Source of the DNA: JAWAFC01 sp038890815
Lineage (GTDB): Archaea > Micrarchaeota > Micrarchaeia > Burarchaeales > JACRGF01
Assembly: GCA_038890815.1 (NCBI GenBank)
Contig: JAWAFC010000007.1
Coordinates: 24,415 to 88,414, forward strand
DNA: 64,000 nucleotides
Direction: 5' to 3'
This document shows, one piece after another, positions 51,426 through 60,120 of the stretch. The translations under genes were made by a program, and so were the position numbers. The notes under the pieces were generated by a model. That model did not search any database and was not told the origin of the DNA. It saw only the letters and a program-made list of their open reading frames with translations. Within the stretch, counting starts at the first letter, position 1, and the number at the start of each line of letters is the position of its first letter.

Positions 51426-52223
51426 TCATTTAAATATTTCAAGCGCCTTCAGCACGTTCTCATCATCTTCTAACGAGTGATACGGATTGCACAGCACTTC
51501 GCGTATTCCTTTGCCCTTAGTTATCAGATAGAGCACCCCGCTATCCCCTTCTGATTGGAGAAGCAGATAGAAACCAATTTTTTTCGCTTCATTTTCATCC
51601 TGAATGAGGGCAAGAAGTTCGCGCTTTGTGACCGGTAACTCCCGGGCCCTATCCTTCTCCCCTCGTATTTCAATCCTTTCGGCAGGAAGGATGTAATCTC
51701 CGGCTGGTGGGCCGCGCACGTACACTTTCTCGGGCATGAGCTCGGCCAACTTCTCCAGCACCCTCTTGCTCACATAATTCTCAATTCTTTCCAGCGCTTT
51801 CCCCTTTTCAGTCGGCTCGCCATACGTGCGCATCGGGAATGGGATTATGTTCTCCTCTTTTATCTGATTGAAATCTCCCTCAACAACTCCGGATATGAAA
51901 GAACATTGATACTCGTTCCATATTCTTTCATTTTTCATGTGTTCGAGAAAATCTCGGAAGGGGAAGTCCAATGGAACATTTACAGTCACATTGTTTGCTT
52001 CGATCGAAATTGTGCAATCCGCGGACAGATTGTTTCGGCTCAGAAAACCTTTTGCGGCATCAGCCGTTTTTTGAGCATCTGGCTCTCCGGTTATTGTGAT
52101 ATTCCAGTAAGTGAGCTTCCCGATCGTGGATTTGATGATGTGTATTCCTGGATAGGGTTTGGGGGTGGAGAATGTGGGATCTCCCCAGTTCGTCCTCCCC
52201 TGAATGACCTTTTGCTTTTTCAT
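51426..52223 (-). CDS. Soluble protein, unknown
   Basis: The 265-aa product starts MKKQKVIQGRTNWGDPTFST and mixes strands and helices, with YVSKRVLEKLAELMPEKVYVRGPPAGDYILPAERIEIRGEKDRAREL in the middle. No motif recognised. The ATG at 52223 is about 20 bases from AATTTTTATATG (leaderless). It converges with the 1540-aa gene, 4 bases apart, and is also AT-rich. Confidence 0.6.
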   Translation of the reverse strand: MKKQKVIQGRTNWGDPTFSTPKPYPGIHIIKSTIGKLTYWNITITGEPDAQKTADAAKGFLSRNNLSADCTISIEANNVTVNVPLDFPFRDFLEHMKNERIWNEYQCSFISGVVEGDFNQIKEENIIPFPMRTYGEPTEKGKALERIENYVSKRVLEKLAELMPEKVYVRGPPAGDYILPAERIEIRGEKDRARELPVTKRELLALIQDENEAKKIGFYLLLQSEGDSGVLYLITKGKGIREVLCNPYHSLEDDENVLKALEIFK

Positions 52224-52254
52224 GGGTATCTTTCCACACCCAGCATATAAAAAT

Positions 52255-53331
52255 TTAGTAGACGAGCTTCTCCAGCGCGTTTTTCTTCGCCGCAATTTTT
52301 ATTTCGCGCGCAATCCTCCTGCCCATGCTCATGGGCTCGTTGAATGTGAACCACGAATAGGTTGAGCCACGGGGGAACAGGTTTGTGCCAGCCACGATAC
52401 GCGAGGATATTTCGAATACATAGAACTCGAGGTTCTCAGTGCACGTGGTCTCCACACAGAACGGGCCCGGAATGCCGCCGAACAGCTCGATGCTTGCCTC
52501 AACAGTTCTCTGCCCTATGGTCAGCAGCTGGTCCAGCAGCGACTCACGCGCTACAATAGGGGTATTGCCCACAACCGTGAATTGCGGTTCGGGCGAATAG
52601 CCGAAAGTGTTCGCCCTGTAGATCTCATCTATGTTATCCTCTACCCTCTGATCCATGCCGAGCAGCTCGAGCCGCCCTTCGCCCACGCGGAAGCCATCGT
52701 CGTGGAACAGCGAGTAGAAATAGTGAGGATAGAAGCGTATGCCGACAATGTACTCCTGTATGACCGATTTGGCCAACATCTCATCGGTTATACCCCTCTC
52801 GCGCATCTTTCGCTCAAACTCAGCCTCGTTCTTCACAACCACATACCCCCGCCCGCCTTTTGCGCCCGGAAATTTGACAATACAGGGTCTGTCTATTTTG
52901 CCCGGCTCGAGCGTCTTGGGAATCCTGAGGCCTGCTTTCTGCATCCACGTAATCATCTTCTGTCTATCGTTCTCCCACAACAGGGCCTTTCTGTTCCCCA
53001 GAATTGGTACTGCCAGCTCCTCTATCCTCTTCCCCACAAATTCGATGAGCGAGCCGTGCGGCACGAGGATGGCGTTATGCTCCACCAATAGCTCCTGAAA
53101 CCGCTCAACGTCCTTGAACTCCTCAACAGTGATGAACATGTCGGGCTTTGCATATGGGAATGCATCGTAGGTGACACGGTTTTCGCCCACACGAATGCCG
53201 ATTGTCCTGAAACCCTCCTCCCGCGCGCCATGGAAAATCTGTAGCGAGGAGTGCGAGCACAGCGTAGCTATGTGCAGTTTCTTCCTATCGTATTTCTTTA
53301 GGATGCGCTCTATCTCCTCTTTTTCTATCAT
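52255..53331 (-). CDS. purP: FAICAR synthetase PurP
   Basis: The 358-aa ATP-grasp enzyme formylates AICAR with formate and ATP in archaeal purine synthesis. It starts MIEKEEIERILKKYDRKKLHIATLCSHSSLQIFHGAREEG and contains VKFPGAKGGRGYVVVKNEAEFERKM, RFYPHYFYSLF, ELLGMDQRVEDNIDEIYR and FCVETTCTENLEFYVFEISSRIVAGTN. The last block has the metal/ATP-binding E and N. The ATG overlaps the paralogue's stop as ATGA. Confidence 0.9.
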   Translation of the reverse strand: MIEKEEIERILKKYDRKKLHIATLCSHSSLQIFHGAREEGFRTIGIRVGENRVTYDAFPYAKPDMFITVEEFKDVERFQELLVEHNAILVPHGSLIEFVGKRIEELAVPILGNRKALLWENDRQKMITWMQKAGLRIPKTLEPGKIDRPCIVKFPGAKGGRGYVVVKNEAEFERKMRERGITDEMLAKSVIQEYIVGIRFYPHYFYSLFHDDGFRVGEGRLELLGMDQRVEDNIDEIYRANTFGYSPEPQFTVVGNTPIVARESLLDQLLTIGQRTVEASIELFGGIPGPFCVETTCTENLEFYVFEISSRIVAGTNLFPRGSTYSWFTFNEPMSMGRRIAREIKIAAKKNALEKLVY

Positions 53332-54455
53332 GTCACCACCTTCTCTATCTTTCCTTGCCTTGCCGCCTGCTTTATCTCCCTCGCCACTCTCTGGCCGACG
53401 CTCAGGCTTTCTCTGTGCAGGTACTCGCTGTACGGCGTGAAGCGCGTCCCCGGCGAGCCCGGCATGCGGAGGCTCACATCAAAAATGACAGGTACCTCCG
53501 CGCCCTCCTCCGGCACAAGCGCGCCCTGCAGCGCGAAGGGCCCTATGATGCCTGGGGGGTATTCCTCCCTGACCACTCTGACGAACGCCTCGCCCGCCTT
53601 GAGCACATTCTCGAGCAACGATTCGCGCAGGGTGACCGCCACATGGCCAGCCTCGATGGTGGTAAGCCGAATGTGTTTTAACAACTCCAACTGCTCATCA
53701 GCGGGCAGCCTCAACACGCCATCCAGATTTGTCTGTCTTCTCATGTCAGTTCCGAGCAGTTCGAGCCTGCCCGAGAGAGGGGAATAGAAGAAGTTGAAGT
53801 TGCAGTGCGCCCCGCACACTACTTCTTCGATAACAGCTCTCTCCAGCCCCTCTCTCGTGATAATCCCTTTCGCAATCAGTTGTGTGCTTTCCCTCGTATA
53901 GTCCTCGAGGTCATGGGCGAAGAAGAAAGCGCGCTCGTGAGTTCGCTTGGCTTCGGTGACTTTCACAATGACTGTTCTGTCAATGTCCTTCGGAGAGGCG
54001 AACCTCTTTGGGGTTCGGATGCCCGCTCTTTCGAGCAGAAAATACTGATTGCGCGGTACGTCGCGCTCTTCGGCCCTCAATAGCGCACGGTTGCCGAAAA
54101 GCGGCACGAGAAAATCGTTCTCGATCTTATCAAAGCCCACATACACCTCGAAGGATCTGTGCGGCACGAATATTGCCCGGGCTTTTCTCAATTTCTCCTG
54201 CACCTCTTCCTTGACGATGTCGGCAAACCTTTCGAGCACGATGACCTCATCCACCACACCCATCCTACCGCTCGATTTGTAGAACTTCGCGTAAGTCTCC
54301 TCCCTTCCCTTCTGACACACGACAATAGTTTTCAGTCCTTCCTTCTTCGCCCCCAAACAGATATCCAGCGCGGAGTGGGAGCCGATGGTTGCGATGCAGG
54401 GCCTGGAATATCTGTACCTTCGGATAACCTCCTGAATCTCGTCGCCTGAAATCAA
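53328..54455 (-). CDS. PurP paralogue
   Basis: The 375-aa protein is clearly related to PurP: SRPCIATIGSHSALDICLGAKKEG, AHCNFNFFYSPLSGRLELLGTDMRRQTN and VIFDVSLRMPGSPGTRF. The glycine-rich ATP loop of PurP (GAKGGRGY) is replaced by TEAKRTHERAFF, so this copy may have a different substrate or be a structural partner. The TTG at 54455 is the likely start, 10 bases after GGTGGGGGC. It is co-transcribed with purP. Confidence 0.8.
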   Translation of the reverse strand: MISGDEIQEVIRRYRYSRPCIATIGSHSALDICLGAKKEGLKTIVVCQKGREETYAKFYKSSGRMGVVDEVIVLERFADIVKEEVQEKLRKARAIFVPHRSFEVYVGFDKIENDFLVPLFGNRALLRAEERDVPRNQYFLLERAGIRTPKRFASPKDIDRTVIVKVTEAKRTHERAFFFAHDLEDYTRESTQLIAKGIITREGLERAVIEEVVCGAHCNFNFFYSPLSGRLELLGTDMRRQTNLDGVLRLPADEQLELLKHIRLTTIEAGHVAVTLRESLLENVLKAGEAFVRVVREEYPPGIIGPFALQGALVPEEGAEVPVIFDVSLRMPGSPGTRFTPYSEYLHRESLSVGQRVAREIKQAARQGKIEKVVT

Positions 54456-54518
54456 GCCCCCACCTTTTTGCTAGCTTTTGACGCCACCCCTTTAAAGCCT
54501 TTGCACGAAATTAAAATC

Positions 54519-55478
54519 ATGCCGTTTGATGCCAGCAAGTTCATCGAGCGAGCCGTAGAGCAAATCCGCAGGGAGGTTGGCGACGGACATGCGGTGCTCG
54601 CGCTGTCGGGCGGTGTGGACAGCACCGTGACCGCCGTGCTCGCCGCGCGCGCGCTGGGCAAAAACTTCACCGCCGTCTTCGTGGATACTGGCCTCATGCG
54701 CGAGGGCGAAAGCGAGCAGGTAAGAGAGATGGCGCGTAAAGTGGGTATCAACCTCAGGCACATTGAGGCAAGCGAGCGCTTTTTTAACGCGCTCAGGGGC
54801 GTGGAGGAGCCCGAGCAGAAGAGGAAAATCATCGGCGAGCTGTTCATCCGCATTTTCGAGGAAGTGGCACGAGAGGTTAAAGCCACCTTCCTCCTGCAGG
54901 GCACGCTCGCGCCCGATTGGATTGAGAGCGGTGTGGGTGCGGGCACGCAGAGAATAAAAAGCCACCACAACGTGGCCGGCCTGCCCGGGGGCATGAAGCT
55001 CCGCCTTGTGGAGCCGTTGCGCGACCTCTACAAGCACGAGGTGAGGGAAGTCGCCCGCGCGCTGGGTCTTCCCCCGGCCATCAGCGAGCGCCAGCCCTTC
55101 CCGGGCCCCGGCCTCGCTGTTCGGGTGGTGGGCGAGGTCACGCGCGAGCGCGTCGCGATTGCCCGCAGAGCTTGTAAGATTGTGGAGGAGGAGCTCGAGG
55201 CAGCTGCTCAAAAAGGCGAGATAGAGCGGCCCTGGCAGTATTTCGCCGCCCTCCTGCCGATCAGGACTGTGGGCGTGAGGGGCGATGAGCGCGCCTATCA
55301 GTATACCGTTGTGGTGCGTGCCGTTCGCTCGCTGGATGGCATGACTGCAAACTTCAGCAAGCTACCCCCAGCCCTCCTCGAGCGCATCTCCACGCGGATA
55401 ACTAACGAAATCCGCGAAGTGGGCAGAGTGCTGTATGACATCACCAATAAGCCTCCCGGCACGATTGAATTGGAGTAA
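54519..55478 (+). CDS. guaAB: GMP synthase subunit B (ATP pyrophosphatase)
   Basis: The 319-aa PP-loop subunit (LALSGGVDSTVTAVLAARAL; FVDTGLMREGE; GAGTQRIKSHHNVAGLPGGM; RQPFPGPGLAVRVVGEV; ITNKPPGTIELE) adenylates XMP and transfers ammonia from subunit A. The ATG lies about 22 bases from TTTAAAG at 54491-54497. Subunit A follows 8 bases downstream; archaea typically have the two as separate genes. Confidence 0.93.
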   Translation: MPFDASKFIERAVEQIRREVGDGHAVLALSGGVDSTVTAVLAARALGKNFTAVFVDTGLMREGESEQVREMARKVGINLRHIEASERFFNALRGVEEPEQKRKIIGELFIRIFEEVAREVKATFLLQGTLAPDWIESGVGAGTQRIKSHHNVAGLPGGMKLRLVEPLRDLYKHEVREVARALGLPPAISERQPFPGPGLAVRVVGEVTRERVAIARRACKIVEEELEAAAQKGEIERPWQYFAALLPIRTVGVRGDERAYQYTVVVRAVRSLDGMTANFSKLPPALLERISTRITNEIREVGRVLYDITNKPPGTIELE

Positions 55479-55486
55479 GTGAAAGG

Positions 55487-56056
55487 ATGATAGCGATCAT
55501 CGATAACGGGGGCCAATACACACACGTGATCTGGCGCACAGTGCGCGAGCTGGATTTCGAGGCGAGGATATTCCCGAAAGAAACGCCCTTCGCCTCCCTC
55601 TCCACACCGAAAGCATTTATTCTCAGCGGAGGGCCGGGCTCGGCCTACAGGGACGAGTTTTATGTGAATAAGGACATCATTCTCGGGGCTGCGCGTGGCA
55701 TACTCACACAACCCGTGCTCGGGATATGCCAGGGGCACCAGCTCATCGCGCATTACCTCGGGGGAAAGGTTGAAAGGGGCAAGAGCGCGGAGTACGGGGT
55801 GCAAAAAATTATCGTGGATGAGCCCGACCTTCTTTTCAAGGGCCTCCCTTCCTCCTTTAATGCATGGGTGTCGCATTTCGATGAGGTGAAGGAACTGCCC
55901 CCTGGTTTTGTTTCGCTCGCCCACTCCTCCGTCTGCAAATTCGAAGCCATGCGCCACATCGAGAGGAACATTTTCGGCGTGCAGTTTCACCCCGAGGTGT
56001 GGCACACCGAGGGGGGCGAGCGCATACTCGACAACTTTCTCTCGCTCGTGCGCTAA
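55487..56056 (+). CDS. guaAA: GMP synthase subunit A (glutamine amidotransferase)
   Basis: The 189-aa class-I amidotransferase has the nucleophile Cys in PVLGICQGHQLIAHYLGG (the usual GICYGHQ) and the His-Glu pair in GVQFHPEVWHTEGGE. It supplies ammonia to subunit B. Start MIAIIDNGGQYTHVIWR is typical. Confidence 0.93.
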   Translation: MIAIIDNGGQYTHVIWRTVRELDFEARIFPKETPFASLSTPKAFILSGGPGSAYRDEFYVNKDIILGAARGILTQPVLGICQGHQLIAHYLGGKVERGKSAEYGVQKIIVDEPDLLFKGLPSSFNAWVSHFDEVKELPPGFVSLAHSSVCKFEAMRHIERNIFGVQFHPEVWHTEGGERILDNFLSLVR

Positions 56057-56100
56057 AAGCTTTTAATGTTTTACAATCTAATAATTGCAACTGGTTTTGC

Positions 56101-57639
56101 ATGAAAATCACGCGGGCGCTACTGAGCGTGGCGAACAAAGAGGGGATAGCTGATTTTGCAAGAGGGCTTCATAAACTCGGCATAGAGATACTATCTACGG
56201 GCGGCACCGCCAAAGTGCTCAGGGAAGCGGGCGTGCCTACCACCGATGTCTCCGAGATAACCGGTTTTCCCGAGCTCTTTGACGGCCGCATAAAAACTCT
56301 CCATCCAAAAATCCATGGAGGCATCCTCGCGCTGAGGGGAAACCGGAAGCACGAGAGGCAGCTGCAGCAGCATGGCATAAAACCGATCGACCTTGTATGC
56401 GTGAACCTCTATCCATTCGAGGCCACAATCGCAAACCGCCGCGCAACGCTCGAAGAGGCGCTTGAGAACATTGACATCGGCGGCCCCGCGCTGTTACGCG
56501 CTGCGGCAAAAAACTTCAAGTGGGTTGCAGCGGTGTGCAACCCCATGCGCTATACGCAAATTCTCAGCGAGCTCAGGCTCCACGGATGCTGGCTCAGCGA
56601 GCACACAAGGAGGGAGCTCGCGCTTGAGGCATTCGCCCACACAGCCCACTACGATGCCATCATAGCGGCTTATTTTGAAGGCTTGAGCAAGCCGGGCTTT
56701 CCCTCAGTTTATTCACCTTTTTTCGAGAAAGTGCAGGAGCTTCGCTATGGCGAGAACCCCCACCAACAGAGCGCGCTCTACCGGCTCCCGCTCTCTGATG
56801 AGGCCTCAATCGCGCGGGCGCGCCAGCATCAGGGCAAGGTGCTGTCCTATAATAATATACTGGATGCGGATGCCGCGCTCGAGCTGGTGAAGGAATTCGA
56901 AGAGCCCGTCGCGGCGATAATCAAGCACAATAACCCGTGCGGTGTCGGGACGGGCAGGACGCTCGCAGAGGCTTATGAAAAGGCACTTGCCACAGACCCG
57001 GATGCAGCATATGGAGGGGTCGTGGCGGTAAACAGAAAGCTGGATGAAGCGGCCGCCAAAAAAATTGTCTCCGTATTCACCGAAGTCGTCATCGCGCCAT
57101 ATTTCGAACCTGCAGCTTTGGAAGTTTTCAAGCAAAAGAAGAGCCTGCGCGTGCTCGAAGTAGGAGCGCTCAAGGGCCGCAGGCCTCAGCTACTCCTCCG
57201 CAGCATCACAGGAGGGCTGCTTTTGCAGGAGCGGGATGCCGCACTTCATGCAGGAAAGTTGAGGGTGGTCACCAAGCGCAAGCCGACGAAAGAGGAGATG
57301 AAGGCGCTTCTCTTCGCTTGGAAAGTGTGCAAGCATGTGAAAAGCAATGCGATAGTTTTTGCGCGCCCTGACCGCACAATAGCCGTAGGCGCGGGCCAGA
57401 TGAAGCGCAGCGACTCAGTCAAGATAGCTTCCCTCATCGCGCGCTCTTCCCTAAAAGGCACAGCGCTCGCCAGCGATGCCTTTTTCCCATTCAGAGACGG
57501 TGTGGACATCGCTGCGGAAGCGGGCGCCACGGCCATCATTCAGCCCGGCGGCAGTGTGCGCGACGCCGAAGTCATCGCGGCTGCCGATGAGCACAACATA
57601 GCCATGGTCTTCACCGGCATGAGGCATTTTAAGCATTGA
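56101..57639 (+). CDS. purH: Bifunctional AICAR transformylase / IMP cyclohydrolase
   Basis: The 512-aa protein has both parts of PurH: the N-terminal MGS-like cyclohydrolase (LSVANKEGIADFARGLHKLGIEILSTGGTAKVLRE; FDGRIKTLHPKIHGGIL) and the C-terminal transformylase (ELRYGENPHQQSALYRL; SYNNILDADAAL; IKHNNPCG, with the KHxNPCG catalytic lysine and histidine; AGQMKRSDSVKIA). A folate-dependent PurH next to formate-dependent PurP in the same cluster is redundant. The ATG at 56101 gives the family N-terminus. Confidence 0.93.
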   Translation: MKITRALLSVANKEGIADFARGLHKLGIEILSTGGTAKVLREAGVPTTDVSEITGFPELFDGRIKTLHPKIHGGILALRGNRKHERQLQQHGIKPIDLVCVNLYPFEATIANRRATLEEALENIDIGGPALLRAAAKNFKWVAAVCNPMRYTQILSELRLHGCWLSEHTRRELALEAFAHTAHYDAIIAAYFEGLSKPGFPSVYSPFFEKVQELRYGENPHQQSALYRLPLSDEASIARARQHQGKVLSYNNILDADAALELVKEFEEPVAAIIKHNNPCGVGTGRTLAEAYEKALATDPDAAYGGVVAVNRKLDEAAAKKIVSVFTEVVIAPYFEPAALEVFKQKKSLRVLEVGALKGRRPQLLLRSITGGLLLQERDAALHAGKLRVVTKRKPTKEEMKALLFAWKVCKHVKSNAIVFARPDRTIAVGAGQMKRSDSVKIASLIARSSLKGTALASDAFFPFRDGVDIAAEAGATAIIQPGGSVRDAEVIAAADEHNIAMVFTGMRHFKH

Positions 57640-57655
57640 GGAACATAATTCAATT

Positions 57656-57917
57656 GCAGGGGTGGCGGAGCCTGGTCAAAACCCTTTTCCGACGCTGCGA
57701 AAAAGCGTTTGCGGAAAAGGTTGGCCAAACGCGCCAGACTCAAGAAAACTTTTGCCGGCCAACGGCAAAAGATTTCAGCTTCCTGCATGCAGGAAGCTGG
57801 GAATTCCTTCCTAGAAAAAGAAGGTGGGAAGGACCCTCAAACCTGAGGGAAACACGCTTTCCCTGGGTTCGACTCTGGTGGCTTAGGCCTGCGAGAGTTC
57901 AAATCTCTCCCCCTGCA
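57656..57917 (+). tRNA. tRNA-Leu(CAA) with two introns
   Basis: The acceptor GCAGGGG (57656-57662) pairs with CCCCTGC (57910-57916), then A73, as for Leu. The D-arm GCGGAGCCTGGT is interrupted by about 49 bases (near 57677-57725) and resumes CAAACGC. The anticodon stem CCAGA (57734-57738) pairs with TCTGG (57874-57878) and the loop starts CTCAAG, anticodon CAA. The loop holds a 128-base intron. The variable arm GGC-TTAG-GCC and T-arm GAGAG-TTCAAAT-CTCTC follow. No CCA is encoded. It starts 16 bases after purH. Confidence 0.85.
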
Positions 57918-57969
57918 CTGCGACGGCATTCGGTTCAACATTTATATACCGTTTCTTTCAAATCTGTTC

Positions 57970-58914
57970 ATGGCGACCCTTTCAGGCGTGCTGCAGAAAA
58001 CCATCAACATCATCGACGAGTCCATCGGGCTTTACCAGAAGCACTGGGGGAACTACGCGGGCGCGCTCTTAGGGGTTTTCCTCGTCACCCTCTTCATCGG
58101 AGTAATCAATTTCCTGGTGAGCATGCTGGGCAGGATTGCCTGCGACTCTACAAACCCCCTCATCCTGCTTCTATTCTGCTCCTCCTTTTTTCCATTCATA
58201 GGCCACTACCTCATCGCCTTCTTGCTCGGATTTCTCGCCGTTCCATTCACGCTTTCTCTGCTCCAGCCTTTCAACGAAATGGCAGAGCGCAGGCCCATAT
58301 CCTCCTGGATACTGCACCTTTCGAAGAATGCCGGCAGAGCGCTCCTTGCAGCTCTCCTGCGCCTCAACGCCACTGCCATCGTGTGGATCCCTTTCTTACT
58401 CCTCGTCCTCATCGAATTTTCAGTAATAAACTCCGCCATCATAGAGAAGATGAGATGGCATCCCTCAATTTTTCTGCGCGCTTCCCTGCTGCCATTTTTG
58501 ATAGCCGCCATCGCCACAGTGTTTGTTCAGGCCGTGCTCAACTATTTTCTGCTGTTCCTTGAGCCCGAGCTCGTTCTGGCAGGAAAGGATATTTTCCAAG
58601 CCCTCCGCGCCTCGGTCACTCTCGTGCTGACAAAGACGGGCGAAACGCTCGCCTATGCAGCTTTCTGGCATGTGGTAGGTATCCTCCTGTGGATCGCGGG
58701 CTCGCTGCTCGGCTGTCTTACCTGTTTTCTTAATCCTGTCATCTGGCTCATTTGGTCCTTCCTCCTCTATCCTGTGCAGAACATCTCGCTCGTGCTGCTG
58801 TGGAGGCGCGTGAAGGAATTCAAGGAAGAGGAAAAACGCGTGGTCGAGACGCCCGTGCCTCCCGAGGAGTACATCCGCAAGGCCAAGACCAAAATGGTGC
58901 TCAGCTGGGAATAA
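57970..58914 (+). CDS. Polytopic membrane protein, unknown
   Basis: The 314-aa protein has about six transmembrane helices (for example 31-53, 64-93, 130-148, 172-196, 225-245) and a charged C-terminal tail. The layout resembles the membrane domain of glycerophosphodiesterase-like proteins but no enzymatic part is present. The ATG is 22 bases from ATTTATATACC (leaderless). Confidence 0.7.
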   Translation: MATLSGVLQKTINIIDESIGLYQKHWGNYAGALLGVFLVTLFIGVINFLVSMLGRIACDSTNPLILLLFCSSFFPFIGHYLIAFLLGFLAVPFTLSLLQPFNEMAERRPISSWILHLSKNAGRALLAALLRLNATAIVWIPFLLLVLIEFSVINSAIIEKMRWHPSIFLRASLLPFLIAAIATVFVQAVLNYFLLFLEPELVLAGKDIFQALRASVTLVLTKTGETLAYAAFWHVVGILLWIAGSLLGCLTCFLNPVIWLIWSFLLYPVQNISLVLLWRRVKEFKEEEKRVVETPVPPEEYIRKAKTKMVLSWE

Positions 58915-60040
58915 TGCCTCTGGCAACAAGTTGCCCGATCACTGAAGGTATGTGATTTTTAATTCTAGCATTTAGATCTTCTTTTTCTTTTGCTTCCCCT
59001 TTTTCTTCTGAGGGGAGATTTTCCATGACCTCTACGGCTGCGATGACGACAACCAGCTCAGCCAAAGACATGAAGTCAGCTTTGAGCTCCTTCTTTTCCT
59101 CCTCTTTAGCCCTCTCCTCTTCGGTTTTCTTGCTTTCCTCAGCTTCTTTTTCTTTCTTTTTTAGGTAGCTCTCAATTACCTGGGAGGCCGTCTCTGTTAA
59201 TTGAGACCAAGCTACTTGGAGGAAGAATTGGTAAGCCTCTGGCACGGCGCCAACTGAGATGACAAAAACAAAATTTTCTTCCCAATAGGCTTTTTCAGCT
59301 CTCTTATAACTTTCTAGCATCCCGGCATTTTCCCTTTCCCATTCATTTATCATACCAAGAATGTGTTTGGCGTTTGAATCGTGTGAAAACTTTTCCTCCA
59401 AAATCTTTTTGAACTCCTCACGTTTTTGCGGATCTGATAGAAGGGATTTGATGTCCTCCGCACTCACTCGGGTAATGAAAAACTGATCAGCGATATCTTT
59501 GTTTTTGCAAAGAAATAGCATCAAATTGCTTAACAAATTCAAAGGAATAGTAGCTTCTATTTTTTTCTTTAACCCCATCAACGAAGCCCAGGCAAAATTT
59601 AGCGATCCGAACACATCCAGAAAATTCGAGAGATTTAATTTTGCGGCAGGTTCACCTAACTCGGGAACAATTTTTTTATTCCAATATTCAAGAGCTCCTG
59701 GAAGATCATTGTTCTGGATGCTTTTGAATATGTCCTCAAAAGATATCCCTTGGTCAAAGCAAAGCTGGTGGAGTATGAAAATTTTTTCCTCTTTCAAAAA
59801 TTTTTCTACAGCTTCCTCTGCTTTCGCTTTCTCCACGCCATTTTCAATCAAAAACGTTATCAAAAGTTTTCTGAGTGTTTCCCACTCACCTTTTCTTTCT
59901 AAGTCGGAAATTATTTCAGATCCCTTCTCACTATTTGATATGTTTTCAAGCATATCATCCGGAGTTTGGCCTTTAATTTTCTCTGCGAGAGGTGGTAGTT
60001 GGTTTAATAGCCGCTTTTCCTCTTTTACAGCTTGAGCCAT
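58901..60040 (-). CDS. Helical protein, unknown
   Basis: The 379-aa, Lys/Glu-rich protein is mostly helical, with a coiled coil around residues 295-325 (KKKEKEAEESKKTEEERAKEEE). No signal peptide or motif recognised. It is AT-richer than its neighbours. The 3' end overlaps the membrane protein gene by 14 bases. Confidence 0.6.
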   Translation of the reverse strand: MAQAVKEEKRLLNQLPPLAEKIKGQTPDDMLENISNSEKGSEIISDLERKGEWETLRKLLITFLIENGVEKAKAEEAVEKFLKEEKIFILHQLCFDQGISFEDIFKSIQNNDLPGALEYWNKKIVPELGEPAAKLNLSNFLDVFGSLNFAWASLMGLKKKIEATIPLNLLSNLMLFLCKNKDIADQFFITRVSAEDIKSLLSDPQKREEFKKILEEKFSHDSNAKHILGMINEWERENAGMLESYKRAEKAYWEENFVFVISVGAVPEAYQFFLQVAWSQLTETASQVIESYLKKKEKEAEESKKTEEERAKEEEKKELKADFMSLAELVVVIAAVEVMENLPSEEKGEAKEKEDLNARIKNHIPSVIGQLVARGIIPS

Positions 60041-60120
60041 GTTTAATTTCTTTCAATCCGTATTTAAAAAGCCTGCTGGAAGCCGCACGTTTATATATTT
60101 CCCCATACATTTTCTTTCTC

